DNA from: Kappaphycus alvarezii
Taxonomy: Eukaryota; Rhodophyta; Florideophyceae; Gigartinales; Solieriaceae
NCBI GenBank assembly: GCA_002205965.3
Contig: NADL03000598.1
Coordinates: 280,863 to 344,862 of the forward strand
DNA: 64,000 bases
Direction of reading: 5' to 3'
In this document: positions 12,070 through 23,858 of the stretch, one piece after another
Position numbering within the stretch: position 1 is the stretch's first letter
Layout: each line of letters starts with the position of its first letter
Program-made: the position numbers and the translations under genes
Notes under the pieces: generated by a model
What the model saw: only the letters and a program-made list of their open reading frames with translations
The model's database searches: none
What the model was told of the DNA's origin: nothing

Positions 12070-13565
12070 TTAAACACTCTTCCTTGTAACACACAGTTTC
12101 CTACCATACATCAGTCTTTTTCCTTTTTTCCTAAACATATGAATTACCTTTTCAAGCTGTAACTTCTTAGTCTGATCAAAAGGCCAGGTTCCCTCTAAGG
12201 CTTTGACAATAGGTCCAAAGAACTGATCATCATCATAACTGCTAAGGTTGTCATCCAGATCAAATGATAACACTTCCACATTGTTAACTAAAGGGTTATC
12301 CGTATCCTTAGAGTTGATTATATAAGGAGCTCTTAACAAAGCATCACCAAGTATATGAATCTTTCCTTGCTTCATGGTAATTGGAAATATGTCAAAATTA
12401 CCAATCGTTTCGATGTATCTTGCCTCTTTTCGACTCAACTTAGGCTTGGTGAATAAATGCTTGAGGACCTGATTATCAGTTATAATCTCAAATGATGCAC
12501 CTTCCAAATAACATCTGAACCTCTGAACAAAAGATACCAAACCAAGAAACTCCCTATCATTGCAGAGTAATCTCTCTCAGTAGGAGACAACTTTTTAGAA
12601 TAGAATGCAATAACACGATCCTTTCCATTCTCATCTAGTTGTGTTAAAGTTCCTCCGATCGCATATTGTGAGTCATCAACATGACCTCTGAAACTCTTGT
12701 TCCAGTCTGGGGCAACAAGAATAGGGGCTTGGGTAATGGCATCTTTCAACTTTTGGAATGCTTCATCGCACTTCTCAATCCATTTGCCAACACCGATATC
12801 TTTCTTTGTCAGATCCGTCAATTGGGCTGCAATTGCCGCCGCAGGTTTATTCCAAAGTTCCGAGAACTTTGGAATAAACCTGCGGCGGAATTGAAGTAAG
12901 CCAATAAAAATTCTAATTTCTCTAACAGTTTTCGGATTTGGCCATGTCTTCAAAATATTAACCTTTTCTGGGTTAACGCGAAGACCATCTTTTCCGACTA
13001 TTAAGCCCAAGAACTCAATCTCCGTTTTCAGAAAATCACATTTCTTTGGAGATACATAAAGCTCATGTTCCTTCAGGCGACTTAGTACTATTTCCAGATG
13101 CTTGAGATAGCTTTCTTCATCCTTGCTGAATACTAGAAGATCATCAATGTATACGACCATAAAGACATCAATACAATCATAAAAGATAGTGTTCATTAAC
13201 GACTGGAATGTAGCCGGTGCATTGCATAAACCAATCGGCATAACAAGGTATTCAAATTGTCCGTACTTCGTATTGAATGCAGTCTTTTCAACATCTTCAG
13301 GCTTCACCTGTATCTGATGGAAACCAGTTTTCAAGTTCAACTTTGAGAAGACTCTTGCGTCACCAAGCATATCAAACATTTCATCTGATCTAGACAAGGG
13401 CGCATTGTTCCTTTTCGTGATTAGATTAAGTCCTCTATAATCGACCACACCTCTCAATTTGTCTTTCTCTTGGACGAAGAATAATGGTGATCCATAAGGT
13501 GACTTACTCGGTCTTATCTTCTTCTTTTGCAGCAATTCTTCCACATATTCCTTTGCAGCTCTCAA
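12070..13565 (-). other. Chromovirus reverse transcriptase and RNase H region
   Basis: The reverse transcriptase is recognised by SPYGSPLFFVQEKD, GVVDYRGLN, KTGFHQIQV, GLCNAPATFQSLMN and YIDDLLVFS, in the order of Ty3/gypsy polymerases. The following RNase H shows FEIITDNQVLKHLF and the thumb/connection block includes FLGLIVGKDGLRVNPEK. A near-perfect palindrome lies within this region at 12836-12888. Confidence 0.92.
12836..12888. repeat. 25-bp perfect inverted repeat with 3-base loop
   Basis: Left arm 12836-12860, loop CGA 12861-12863, right arm 12864-12888; the arms are exact reverse complements. The structure sits inside the reverse transcriptase/RNase H region of the chromovirus and would form a strong hairpin in RNA or single-stranded DNA. 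Confidence 0.95.
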
Positions 13566-14461
13566 CCGGCCGGGTATAACTGAAATAATGGACGATAAGG
13601 TGGCTTAGAACCTTTCTCGACCTCAATCTCATGATCCTCACTTCTTTTTGGTGGTAGTCCTGTGGGCAGTTCCTCTTTGAAGACATCCTTAAAATGAGAC
13701 AACAGCTTCTCCAATTTAACACTCTTTTGACCTTTGATTGCTGAGGGCTTACTCAACTTTAAATAATTCACATTAACAAGTTGATACACATTAAAATATC
13801 TCCCATGATTCTTTCTTGTAATCAGGTTCCAGAATTTCTTAACTCCAATGCTTGTTACTCTTACTTCCCTCATATTACTTTTAGTCATAGGAATAGCATC
13901 ATTTCCAACCTTGACAATCCGTTCTTGATAATCTATATCTGGATTGTTGGCGACATGCCACGGCATTCCAAGAAGCACATCATATCTACAATCTGCAACG
14001 ACCCAATTTGAAGTATACAGATGCGAACCGATCTTCAATGTTACTTCTGGGATGACTTGAGATGCTGCTTCCTCTGACTTCTTGCTTGAATGATTGACAG
14101 TGACTTTGACTTTCTTAAATCGAAAGCTTTCTCTGTTTCGCGCTGCGAAGTCCCTTGATACTACGTTTGTATTACAACCATCGTCTTTGAGAACGGACAC
14201 GTTAACATCGTTCAATGTCCCATCAAGTAAGATCAATTTCTCCATTTGAATATCTTCCTCATTGAACTGTTTGTTGTCATCACTACACTTAACGACATTA
14301 TTGGACTCCAAACTAATCGCGGAGCTCTCTTTCACACGATCCCTTTGATTTTCTACAACTTCAGAGCTATCACCATTGCAAATATCTTCTTTCAACACTG
14401 GACTCTGTATACTTTGTCTTAATTCCCTAACCTCTGCAACTAGACGTTTAAAGTCACTCAT
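13562..14461 (-). other. Chromovirus protease region
   Basis: This region lies between gag and reverse transcriptase. It contains a retropepsin-like block (NVSVLKDDGCNTNVVS) and a downstream YDVLLGMPWHVANNPDIDY block typical of gypsy aspartic proteases, leading into the linker before reverse transcriptase (LPTGLPPKRSEDHEIEVEKG). The protease would cut the polyprotein inside the particle. Confidence 0.8.
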
Positions 14462-14502
14462 ACCTGGTCCAACCTGAGCGTTCTTTCTTTCCGGCGGACC
14501 CC

Positions 14503-15450
14503 TTAGTTTTCCGGGTCACTATCAATAACTTGAGAATTATTCGATGCAATCTTTTTCTTTCGCTCATCATGTTTCCACGACCTACAGCCTACTTTATGAC
14601 ATGTAAAGCAGCGGTTCTCTTTGTACAAATTCTCTTTCTTCGGATCAAATCGACCATTCCTGCTTCGAACTTGACCATTATTGTACCTCTCCACGTTACC
14701 TATCTCCATTGGAACTGGAGCTCGATTTGGAACATAACTCGACTGTTCACCAAATCTTGAGAATATGCCAGATCCCCGTAAAGTGCTGTCAACATTTAGA
14801 GCAATTCGGGCAGCCTCTTCGACATTCGTAACATTACTCTTGAGTACTTCTAGCCTAACCTGCGGCATAAGTCCAGAGACAAACTTATCTAACATTTCAT
14901 CCATTGAAATTCCTGGGATACTCAGAGCCACATTTCTAAACTCTGAAAGATAAGCAGCAACAGAATATTTCTGATGCAGAGTCCTCAGCTTGTCTCTTGC
15001 ATGTCGAACACTATCAGAGGGAATAAACTCATCTCTTACCAGATTCTTGAAATTTTCAAAAGAATCAGGAACTGTATTAGTGGCAACTTTCATGAACCAC
15101 CAACTTACAGCAGTGCCAGCAAGCAAGGTTGTAGCGTACATTACCTTAGCTCCATCATCCAACGATAGTTCTGAATTTTGCATTTGAGCTAGCGTTAGGT
15201 ACTGCTCGAGCTGATACAACCAAGTTTCCACAACGAGCCTATCCCTAGTGCCTTCGAAGTGCTCCGGCTTATTCGGCTTTAAAAACGACATTTTCAACCA
15301 ACTTCTTCTTAAACACTTGAACTCTTCTTTCTTATCCAAAAAGCCACTTGAAACTTGTAGGGAGCCGTCCCATGGCGACAAGTCCTCTTCCCGCAAGAGA
15401 GCGCTAACAAAAACTCTTCTTAACTCACACACGAGAGTTACGGTGATCAA
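14503..15450 (-). other. Chromovirus gag region
   Basis: A Retrotrans_gag-type capsid domain is visible: FEGTRDRLVVETWLYQLEQY, then GTAVSWWFM and LRTLHQKYSVAAYLSEFR. A C-terminal Cys/His cluster (CFTCHKVGC) follows at about 14580-14620 and is the likely nucleocapsid zinc knuckle. Confidence 0.88.
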
Positions 15451-15751
15451 TATCTGTTCGGGATATCCCCACTAGTCTTTTCTTAAAGACCTTCCGGTGT
15501 CCTTAACCTATAAGAAATGATCCTGAGTCGACCAAAAAGTACTTCTCAATCACTGCACTACCCAATTATGGTGATCCTACCTGATAAAACCTGTAGCGCG
15601 TTACTCGAACCCTTGTTCCAGTCGGTCGACCTAGCTAACAGCCAATAGCCGACAGGGTTTTTTTGAGTATACTTTAGGACAGAACTAGAATACTTACACG
15701 CACCTGTCACTCCAGCCCACAGTCGTGGTAAAACCTGACTACCTTCGGCCA

Positions 15752-15769
15752 ACAGTGCGATGCTACCAA
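15752..15769 (-). other. Chromovirus primer-binding site
   Basis: Just inside the 5' LTR the minus strand reads ATTGGTAGCATCGCACTG. The TGG two bases after the LTR is the hallmark of pairing with a tRNA CCA end. The plus strand GATGCTACCA would be the acceptor end of the primer tRNA; an initiator-Met-like acceptor is possible but unproved. Confidence 0.65.
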
Positions 15770-16148
15770 TGAAACGGAATATCAGTTGGGACATAGGGAG
15801 ACAGGCAAAATATACTCAGATCTTTGACTTTGATTCATGAATAATTTTTGGTTGGGCCTTGGTGCCGCTACTCGGCAATAGCCGTCCCTTACATAGTGAT
15901 TTTAACCCCCCTAAATGGGCGTGAAATCACACATATGAAATATGCTGACTACATGGTTCCAAAGTGCTCTAAACTACTGTAGAACACTATCTAGAAACAT
16001 CCAGATGCGATACAGCAATGCATCTGGAAAAATCTATACGCAAAATAAAACTGAAAATAATATTGCCACGCTAAATATGCCTTGCTGGCAAGCGTGCAGA
16101 GCCCTCCAGAACCACCTAGAACCAAGAAGGTTGAACTGGATTGTTACA
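15770..16148 (-). repeat. Chromovirus 5' LTR (right copy)
   Basis: 379 bp, TG...CA, identical by eye to the left LTR except for one 15-bp repeat unit fewer. As the 5' LTR it would hold the promoter. Confidence 0.95.
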
Positions 16149-18837
16149 GAAGCGCTAAAATAAATGGGACTTTAGGAGATGAAGTGCCAGTTGGAAGTTC
16201 TCAGTTTGCACGATGATGGCAAACGAGCATTGTTTTTTGTTAAAAAATCATTATCCCATTGAAGCCAGGTATTTGATAACAGTAAATCGGCGTGACGGAA
16301 ACTCTCAGCGTCTGCTGTCCTGAAAAGAGCCGTCGCAAGCGACCCAAAGTGCTCTCATAGAATTTGTGTGGGAAAAAGGAAAGACTATTAAGAAAGAGGG
16401 TTAAAAATTCAGGCATCTGACCAAAAGCGTCCCTAGTTTCTAAATTTATTTAGTGGCTAACCATAACTGAAGCTCCTCGTACATCTGAAGTTGGCTCCTA
16501 GCTTTTTTATTACCCGGATCTGCACTTGAAGTTGTCTCCAACCTTTCCTAACCTCTCTTGACAGAAAATTATTTACTCAGCTTCCATGGATTTTTTGAAT
16601 AACCCTAAAGTATCGACGTACTGGCTGAATATCATAAAATGCATTCAGGCAGAACATTTGGACGAAAAAGACCAGCAGTAAGATATTATAAATTAAATAT
16701 CTATCTCTGGTCATGCAATTACTTAGTATAAAAAGATGAGAACCACCAGTTCCTCTAAAATATTCATTCTTCAAATGTATTCCCTATGAATTCCATCTAG
16801 CGGTTCACATGGGCGGATAGACTCTTTGCACATATCGAAGTCCTCCGATCCCCTTTCAATATCCTAAAGCTCCAATCCATTGCCCTCCAAAAAGTCCAAA
16901 ACCTCAAATACATATTTATTGTCCCTACCTTTCTTCACACAGACGGCGCTCAAGCACTCAAAAGAACCTTGTCAGGATTAACGAGCATCGAGTCTCAAGG
17001 GTCCTTGTAGTCATGCCCATGTTTCTCACTATCCCTTTCTTCCCAGGCTCCACTGCTTCCTCCCAGTAATTTTCGACAAGCCCACTCCCAATTGCGTTTC
17101 CGGTCCATGGTGGGGAAGCGGTCATTGAAGCGTGTTGGCCCATAGTTTCCCAGTACCAGACCATTAATGTAACCGGCCCTCTAAGTGGATTTTTTGATGA
17201 TTAGGTGTGAATAGAGATTTTCCATTTCGGTGGGAGGGTAGAAAGCCCACGGGATGTTGCTGCGGGGCCAAGAATAAAAGTTGACTGGACCCGGATGGGT
17301 TTTATTAGTGCCAATACCAACAAGTCACCAGACCCAATGAATGATAAAAGAAGCAAGAATTGATTTTGGAAATGGGCGTTGGCGGTAACCGCGTTCATAG
17401 AGCCGAAATTGAGTGGTTAAATCATCAGTAGAAAAGTGGATTACAAATTAAAACATTTTGGGTCATGCAAGGCGAAATATCCTGAGAATTGGGGAGGAAG
17501 GGGCTTAGATAGTTGCTAATCATGATAGAATATGAAAAGAGAAAGAGATCAGAGAAACAGGAATTCCGTCAGAAGAAGACCCATGAAGAAGAAAGAGAAG
17601 TTAATAGAAGAGGAAGACGATAGGTGATTTCTGCGCGATAAAGGTTCTTCAATAAAAAATGATACTTTCTTTTCCTGTTATATCAGTATGCTTAAAGATA
17701 TCAGCGAATTGCTATGTGGCTGTCAATTGCTTGAATGTATGTTATAGTGATTTGTCTAATGCTCTAATCATAAAGCATTATGCATATCACTATCCCCTCC
17801 TAGAGTCTAATTCCATTTGCTGCTACTTTTTGGCGTTGAGCCGCGCACTCGGCTACGATACACACCGTCTATGCGAGTTGAGCGCTGAGAACAGGGCTTT
17901 CTGGACCGGGTAAATTGGTCTTGTTTCCTGCTTCTGGTGCTAAGGTAGTGCTTTAGGACCGCCGGAGTAAAAACGCCCAAACCTTTCCCCCTTTCCAAAT
18001 ATTAAGCTACCCAAAATTTCCCCCTTTCGCACTGATGAACTGCGGAAATGGGGGGATCGTTTACTAGAGTTGGGCTAGTGCACCGTGCATGAGAAATATT
18101 CCACCTCTGAAGGTATTATAGTTTTCTCACTTCGGAAGCACAATGAGCAAAAGCTATCGACCATAGAGATGAAATTCCAGAGCTAACTGGATGGCCCAAG
18201 TTAGGCACGTGGAGTTAAAGGTGAGGGGTACCTTCCAGCTCCATGCAACATTGCTGCGATACAAGTTGAATGAGTATCAGCCAGCAAATCATTTACAGTA
18301 TATGCAGTCGTCGTTTCCCCGACATTGCTGGTTACTTTGAACGCTGCCTGGTTGTCGACAGGGCTTTCAGCTACTGTCCTATGCATGGGGGAAACGTGTT
18401 AGTGTTGAGCTGCTTAGCGGCACTGACGGCCACAAAATATACTGTGGTGGCTGCAAGGTTACTTGTTTCATACTACACTATACGAGAAACTGTACTACTG
18501 TACTGTACGCCGTTACAATGCAAGTCTACGAGACTTTATCCTTTATCACACTGCCAGCAAATCAACCATGTTTTCTTGCTACTATCGTACACTATCTGGA
18601 CACGTACTGTACAGTACCTCTTAAGCCTGTCCGACGAGAGGTGTTCAAGGTGTGACAGTGATTGCAAAGTCGGGACGACACCAGCGGTATAGCGCTGGTT
18701 GATGTCAGTATCTATGATTCCGTCGTTGTCACTTCTCTACTCGACTGTGTATGCTTTTTATGATAACACTACATCCGCAACAGTGTAGCTGAATGCGGGG
18801 ACTGCAGTACAGCTGACCGCATGATCTAGCAACGCCG
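16149..18837. other. Unassigned intergenic stretch
   Basis: Only short frames are open. Paired GGGGGAAA/TTTCCCCC patches occur near 17975-18050, and a 14-bp perfect palindrome GTACTGTACAGTAC lies at 18604-18617. I recognise no gene. Confidence 0.5.
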
Positions 18838-18857
18838 TCATTCATTCATCTGGTCGT

Positions 18858-19214
18858 CTATAGCGATATTCGTTCTGTTGCAGGGCCCGTTGCACCCGGC
18901 TGACGTGGCATAACTGTAAGTTCGGTTTGGTCGATACACCCACCCAAACAAATATTCACTTGTTTCATATCTTGAGTGCGCACCCAAAATAGCCGTCCTG
19001 CATCCGTAATCAGTAAAGCATCCCAATTTCTCCTCCCCAATATATGTAACGAGTAGTAAATAAATACAGTAAAGACAACTACGAGTGGTGCAAAGATTGC
19101 AAGTCCTATGAACTTGTGTTGACGCCGCGTGTTGTTGACGTAGACTGGCCCTCGCACTGGAGTATTGGTCCAGGGCTCGGCCGGCGACCAATCGTGCCAC
19201 TTCCTTGATAACAA
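18858..19214 (-). CDS. Candidate exon encoding a single-span membrane segment
   Basis: A 118-codon minus-strand frame without an ATG at its beginning, so at best an internal or terminal exon. It contains a strongly hydrophobic run (FIGLAIFAPLVVVFTVFIYY, about residues 35-54) flanked by basic residues, then a hydrophilic tail with two Cys near the end (NICLGGCI). The composition looks more protein-like than other local frames, but a second frame over the same DNA is also open and I match it to no family. It may be chance. Confidence 0.15.
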   Translation of the reverse strand: MLSRKWHDWSPAEPWTNTPVRGPVYVNNTRRQHKFIGLAIFAPLVVVFTVFIYYSLHILGRRNWDALLITDAGRLFWVRTQDMKQVNICLGGCIDQTELTVMPRQPGATGPATERISL

Positions 19215-19389
19215 AAAAGTGACGGTGGAACCTGGAGCTTCATTTAGTCTAGGAACTAAGGGGAAAGTGTAGGGTGGTTTTATTTTGAAAGATATCGTGG
19301 CTGTTACTCGACGACGTGATATACAGGGGAACCTAACTGCTGGGAGGACACAAGAGACTGGAAATTCATAGGACTTTACTCATCAGGAA

Positions 19390-19700
19390 AATTAAGTATA
19401 CCACCCCATTCAAGTAAACCCCATTTAACCCCATTACTGAAAATAAAGTAAACCTACCCAAAAATTTACCCAATTACTGTGCAGGGTCTGTACTTCTTCT
19501 TGCTGGTGATGCAGTGGCTGGGCACGCAATTGTGGTGGACGACAGCCCTTTTTCTTTAGACAAACTCATATTTACCCCAGCTCAACAATAAAAACCCCAT
19601 TACTGTACCATTTATCCTTGAAAATAAAAATTTCCATTAGCTCAATCGCGCCTACTGTACCATTGATCCTTCACAATAGAAAACCCATGAACACCATTAA
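19390..19700. repeat. Degenerate short direct repeats
   Basis: ACCCCATTACTG occurs twice (near 19426 and 19582), and TACTGTACCATT followed by ATCCTT occurs at about 19599 and 19652. The copies are imperfect and AT-rich, with no coding potential seen. Confidence 0.5.
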
Positions 19701-22700
19701 CCCTCAAGTGACGCTAATAGCGTTCCTCTGCCCCTCTATGGGAAACAGGGGGGGTAAGGGGTTCCTTTACTGTAACAGATCAGATAAGCTGGCTGATGCA
19801 TACCCAGTCAACTTGTATGGTCATAGTGAGCATGTACCTGAAAGGTTGCGGCAGGCGCGGATTGCAACATGATGGCTGAGACCTAGTCAAATTGCATAAC
19901 AGTGCAGAGCACGTAAAATATTACGGACAGAAAAACTTTACGATTTCTAAGGATTATGGCAGAAAGTTCAAGTTCAAACTAGTGCCACCGTCCGTGGATG
20001 ATGGAACTAGTTTCAACTACAGATCGTTGTACACTCCACTACACAAGCAAGTGTGTAGTGGGGAGGGCAGCAGGCAAACAAGCCACAACAAAGAGAGAAC
20101 TTTATGGCATCAGTATAACAGGTAAATGAAAAAAATAAAGCAGTGATGGGTTTCGCACCTTTTTAGTGTAAGCTGGACGTGTACATTCTGTGCTAGGGCG
20201 CGGTCGAAAATATTGAGCCGTCTATTTTTGTTCTTAGGAGTAAGAGATGCACTCTCTATTTGCGCAACTGGGCGCTGGAGGAAGGCGGACGAATGCAGTC
20301 TCCTTCGATCAGTATTCCTACAAGGAGTGTAGCCGTGGGTTGCAAAAACGAAGAGACGATATTTACTCATAACTTGTCCACGCTGGGGGACGGGGGAGGA
20401 ATGATGGGAAGTTTTTGTTGACCTGCACCTTGCGAGGATTGGCAAAACAATCCATGAAGCAGCCTTGAGGATTCAGAGACGATCTTGCCTGAGCGAGACA
20501 CGGATCGTTCCGTTGCGAGTATGAGTGAGCAGGGAGCAGGGAGCGGTGAGCTTTGCAGAGTTGACCAGTAGAGGCCGTGCATTATTAGGTTAACGCCCTC
20601 CAAGTGCTAGTTCCGCATGTCGTAAATCATGGAATCTTCCAATCCGATACCCGCTCAAAAATGAGTCATCTACTGTACTTTATATTGAATACCTTCCGCA
20701 CGCTTTGTACTGTACAACCAATAAAGATTTGCCGTCGCACAGTACAGTACATTGCATTATCAATAGTCATGATGACTTTTACGGCAGTGGTACTGTATGA
20801 TGAAATATCGAGAGCTTGAGCTTTCTCTTATCCAAGAGTTGATAAACTTTGACGGTCCTTGCGCAGTGCTTTCTGCAAGAGAAGATGACCATTTGGTCAC
20901 GATTTATGTACAGTGTGCACCGACTGGCCGGCCATTCAGCAGTCACTGCAGCGGGCAATACCGCTGGTTTCTGCTCGTTCCTAATGCGTACATATGCCTC
21001 TTTCCTCTATGGAAGCAGCCGTCCCTTGTTCCAATCATAAAAAAAGCTTCCAATGCAGGATCACCGATTTTAAAATACCTCTACAAAGCCGCCTGTCTGT
21101 CGTCTAGTCTCCCTACCACTTTGTACAACCCATCAAAAAGTCTCTGTCCTCGCTTTCTTCGTTCCGCAATTTCTGTGTGCAAACTTTCCTCGACCCCGAG
21201 GCCTGCGAACTGTTCACATACACGCATAGGCTATCCATCTCTGCAATTCGGGTTTGTATTGACATGGAAGAGCAAATCTGTGGAAAAGGACTGTAGTTGA
21301 ATTTTCTGATAACGTCTTCAAGAATGGTCATGAATGGCATTTAAACCTTCCAGCGTGGCCCGTGGTGTTTACCTGCGCTCTATCACTGCCTCGAGTTCCC
21401 TTGAAGCAGTATATCCATCCGTTGTCGGTTGCGAGCAGTTTGCAAAGACAAAGTTTGCACCTGATGCCAATTCTTTGACAATTGGATCAGAAACAGGGGT
21501 GAAATGGGGTTGGTTTACTGCTAGTGGTGCAAAGGTTGCCCATGATGTTGCATTGAACTCATCGGGCAGGATCTACAGTAGTAACAACGGAGGATTTGTA
21601 TCAAGGAAAAAGTTGGTGGTACAAGCAGGCGGGGTTGGAGAAACAGATGGGTCATGTTAACCGATTCATAAGGTGGCAGAAGTGGGGCGATTGACGACGA
21701 GCAGAGTTTTTGGCCAATACGGAAAGATGGAGTGCATTGATTTGGCACTGGGCAGCACGGTAGTGTACCCTTTACAATAGTTTAACACGGCTGTTTGGGG
21801 TTTCAGGGCTCGCAAGTGTGGCAGTAAACACCCTTCCTATTTCGGCTTTACAATAGTGGGAGTAAAACAAGAAGATTTGACTTACATAGACACTAGCACA
21901 CAAGTTGACTGGATATGAGGCAGCTTACAGTAAATGACCCCCCCGTGTTGCGGCCTTTCCCCTTGGTGAAATGGGAAAGACTAGATGCGCAAACAGATTC
22001 AGTTTGATGTTTGTGATAAAAGCGTTTTCAGTGTATGGTGTAAATGTAATGTATATATATATGAGAAGATGGGATTGATGGAAAGGGTGTGCAAGGTTGG
22101 GGCGGTGATGGAGGAATCAAGTGGGACATTCAACGCATGGTGGTGGACGAAAGTGGTCAACATGATTGAGTTGCGGCAGATGCAGAGGTGTGGTAAAAGA
22201 GGGTAAAGGACACAAAGTTGTATGGACATGATGGGGCAGGGAAGGGTGAGTTGTTTGTGGGGCGGGTAGATGGCGTGGGGAGTGATGTTGACGATATAGT
22301 TTAGGGATGTGGACATGATGTGGGTAATAAGAGTTGAAATGAAATGAAATGTGTTGTCAACAAGAAGAGAAATAGAAATGGTTGTCCAAAGGGAAAGGAG
22401 GAGGAAGGCAACAAGGCTCGAGTTGGACAATACAGTTGTATATGTAGAGTAGTGTACAGTACAGTATAGCCATAGAGTATGTCAACATAGTGAAAGTAGG
22501 GGGGGGTATACACATGTATGTGTGGAAGTGTACAGACAGGGTGGCGGCGTGTTAGTTGCCCTTTGTTGTTTTAATTGGGTAACCGATTGCATAGCGTAGT
22601 ACATTACATTGTGAGCAAAGGTATGGATGAATACATTACATTAAATTAAATCAAGGCAAAAGATTGGAGCGCAAATGAGAAAAAGAGAGGATAGATGCCA

Positions 22701-22898
22701 TATCAAATCACCGCTCGCCAACTCAACCTTCCAAATCCAAATCCAAACCAAAAGTAATCACCTGAACAAGAGATTCGACATTGGCAACGGATTTTCTTTA
22801 AAGAGTGCCCTCTCTTACTTTTGACCCGCATCACCCGTCGCCTCTTATCCTCACTGCGGACCAATTCCCTGTCCTTTGCTCACCCCCCGCAAAACACC
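19701..22898. other. Unassigned intergenic stretch with TACTGTAC-type motifs
   Basis: Several frames of 100-170 codons are open (for example 20797-21300 plus), but none resembles a known protein or keeps company with a gene-like neighbour. TACTGTAC/GTACAGTA motifs recur (about 20669, 20709, 20741, 22452). The 22000-22500 part is purine-rich on the plus strand, with a TATATATATA run near 22055. Confidence 0.5.
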
Positions 22899-23858
22899 AT
22901 GGTTGCCATCATCGTCCCTACCGCCCATCAACGCCATCCGCGCCGCTCTCCCTCTTCCTCCTCCTCCTCCTCCTCCTCCTCTTCCTACCAAACCCCACCC
23001 CAAACAAACCCTCCCACAACCAACCGCATCCCCCCTCCTCTCAACCGTCGTCGTCATCAAGACCCCGTTCTACCCTTCCACTCCACCCACCACTTACCCA
23101 TGTCCATCGCCGACACTGCACCCCGCCACTCACACTATCATACCAATCACAACGGCTTCCACACTCCTCCCTCCCGTCCACTCCAACTACCCGCCAACGC
23201 CCATGCCCACCCCCATCCTCCCACCTCCTCGCACGCCCCCTCCACTTTCTATTCCTCACCCCACCACCCTCAAACGCACCGAAATCAGCCCACCCGATCA
23301 AACCACTTTGGCCCCCCCAATTACCATCCTCCGCGCCCCAATTCACGCCATCCCACCCCGAATTCCCGTTGCGTACCCATCGCGACTCTCACTACAACTC
23401 GCCCTCCCGCACTGGCTCGTCTCGTCATCGCTCCTCCCCTCTTCTTCCCGCACTTCCTCGCCTCGTCGCCGCCGTCATCATCATCATTCCTCTCACAAGC
23501 ACAGGTCCTCCACCTCGCGCTACACTCGCCATTGATCATGGCCCTCACACTTTCCCTCCCTTGCCATCTACATTCCCATGTCGCTGGTATCCTTGTTCAA
23601 TTGCCCTCACTCACCAACTTGATAACACAGTTTAAGGACACTTACCGACTGGCTTGCAGTTTTTCAGTTCCCGCGCAACAAACCAGCCCTCACTTATTTT
23701 GGCAATCCTCTCACCTCATTCCACCTCTCATCGCCTCGGAACATGTATTGCTCTTACAACCGGGCAAACCACCTCTCCTCTTGACTTTTTTGAATTACGC
23801 TGTCGACGGGTTCGCATGGTATACATACACATTTTTTCGGTTCAACACTCAACTCTAA
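22899..23858 (+). CDS. Hypothetical Pro/Ser/His-rich ORF, 319 codons
   Basis: The ATG at 22899 sits in a strong eukaryotic start context (AACACCATGG). The frame stays open for 319 residues. It begins with a hydrophobic stretch, then a run of about 11 Ser encoded by a TCC microsatellite, then Pro/His/Ser-rich low-complexity sequence, and ends with a more ordinary-looking 100 residues. No family is recognised. The first 640 bases are open in all three plus frames because the strand is C-rich, so the length alone is weak evidence, and an alternative frame encodes a polyproline tract. It could be an exon of a repetitive extracellular or cytoskeletal protein, or not coding at all. Confidence 0.25.
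   Translation: MVAIIVPTAHQRHPRRSPSSSSSSSSSSSYQTPPQTNPPTTNRIPPPLNRRRHQDPVLPFHSTHHLPMSIADTAPRHSHYHTNHNGFHTPPSRPLQLPANAHAHPHPPTSSHAPSTFYSSPHHPQTHRNQPTRSNHFGPPNYHPPRPNSRHPTPNSRCVPIATLTTTRPPALARLVIAPPLFFPHFLASSPPSSSSFLSQAQVLHLALHSPLIMALTLSLPCHLHSHVAGILVQLPSLTNLITQFKDTYRLACSFSVPAQQTSPHLFWQSSHLIPPLIASEHVLLLQPGKPPLLLTFLNYAVDGFAWYTYTFFRFNTQL
22951..22986 (+). repeat. (TCC)n microsatellite
   Basis: A run of about ten CTC/TCC triplets with slight interruption at both ends. It reads as poly-Ser, poly-Pro or poly-Leu depending on the frame. Confidence 0.95.

Larger units (their letters stand above)
10339..16148 (-). mobile_element. Ty3/gypsy chromovirus, complete length, recent insertion
   Basis: A 5.8-kb minus-strand element bounded by two LTRs (10339-10732 and 15770-16148), each TG...CA on both strands. 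By eye the LTRs differ only by one extra 15-bp repeat in the left copy, so insertion was recent. Flanks are GAAGT on the left and GAAGC on the right, plausibly a 5-bp target duplication with one change. Parts in element order: gag (about 14500-15450), protease (about 13560-14460), reverse transcriptase with VVYIDDLLVFS (about 12900-13565), RNase H (about 12070-12900), integrase core (about 11460-11945), and integrase C-terminus with a chromodomain (about 10800-10960). The chromodomain places it among chromoviruses. The coding region has a handful of breaks. Confidence 0.95.

Noticed and set aside
16800-17400. Adjacent minus-strand frames that might be exons of one gene
   Set aside because: No convincing splice sites between them and no known family.
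20797-21300. Plus-strand ORF of 167 codons
   Set aside because: No recognisable motif, ordinary local composition, and no gene-like signals around it.
21999-22430. Hydrophobic minus-strand ORF of 143 codons
   Set aside because: It lies opposite a purine-rich tract, which yields Leu/Ser/Thr-rich frames by composition alone.
22805-23635. Two further open frames overlapping the C-rich ORF
   Set aside because: Low-complexity C-rich DNA keeps all frames open; neither has a well-placed ATG start.
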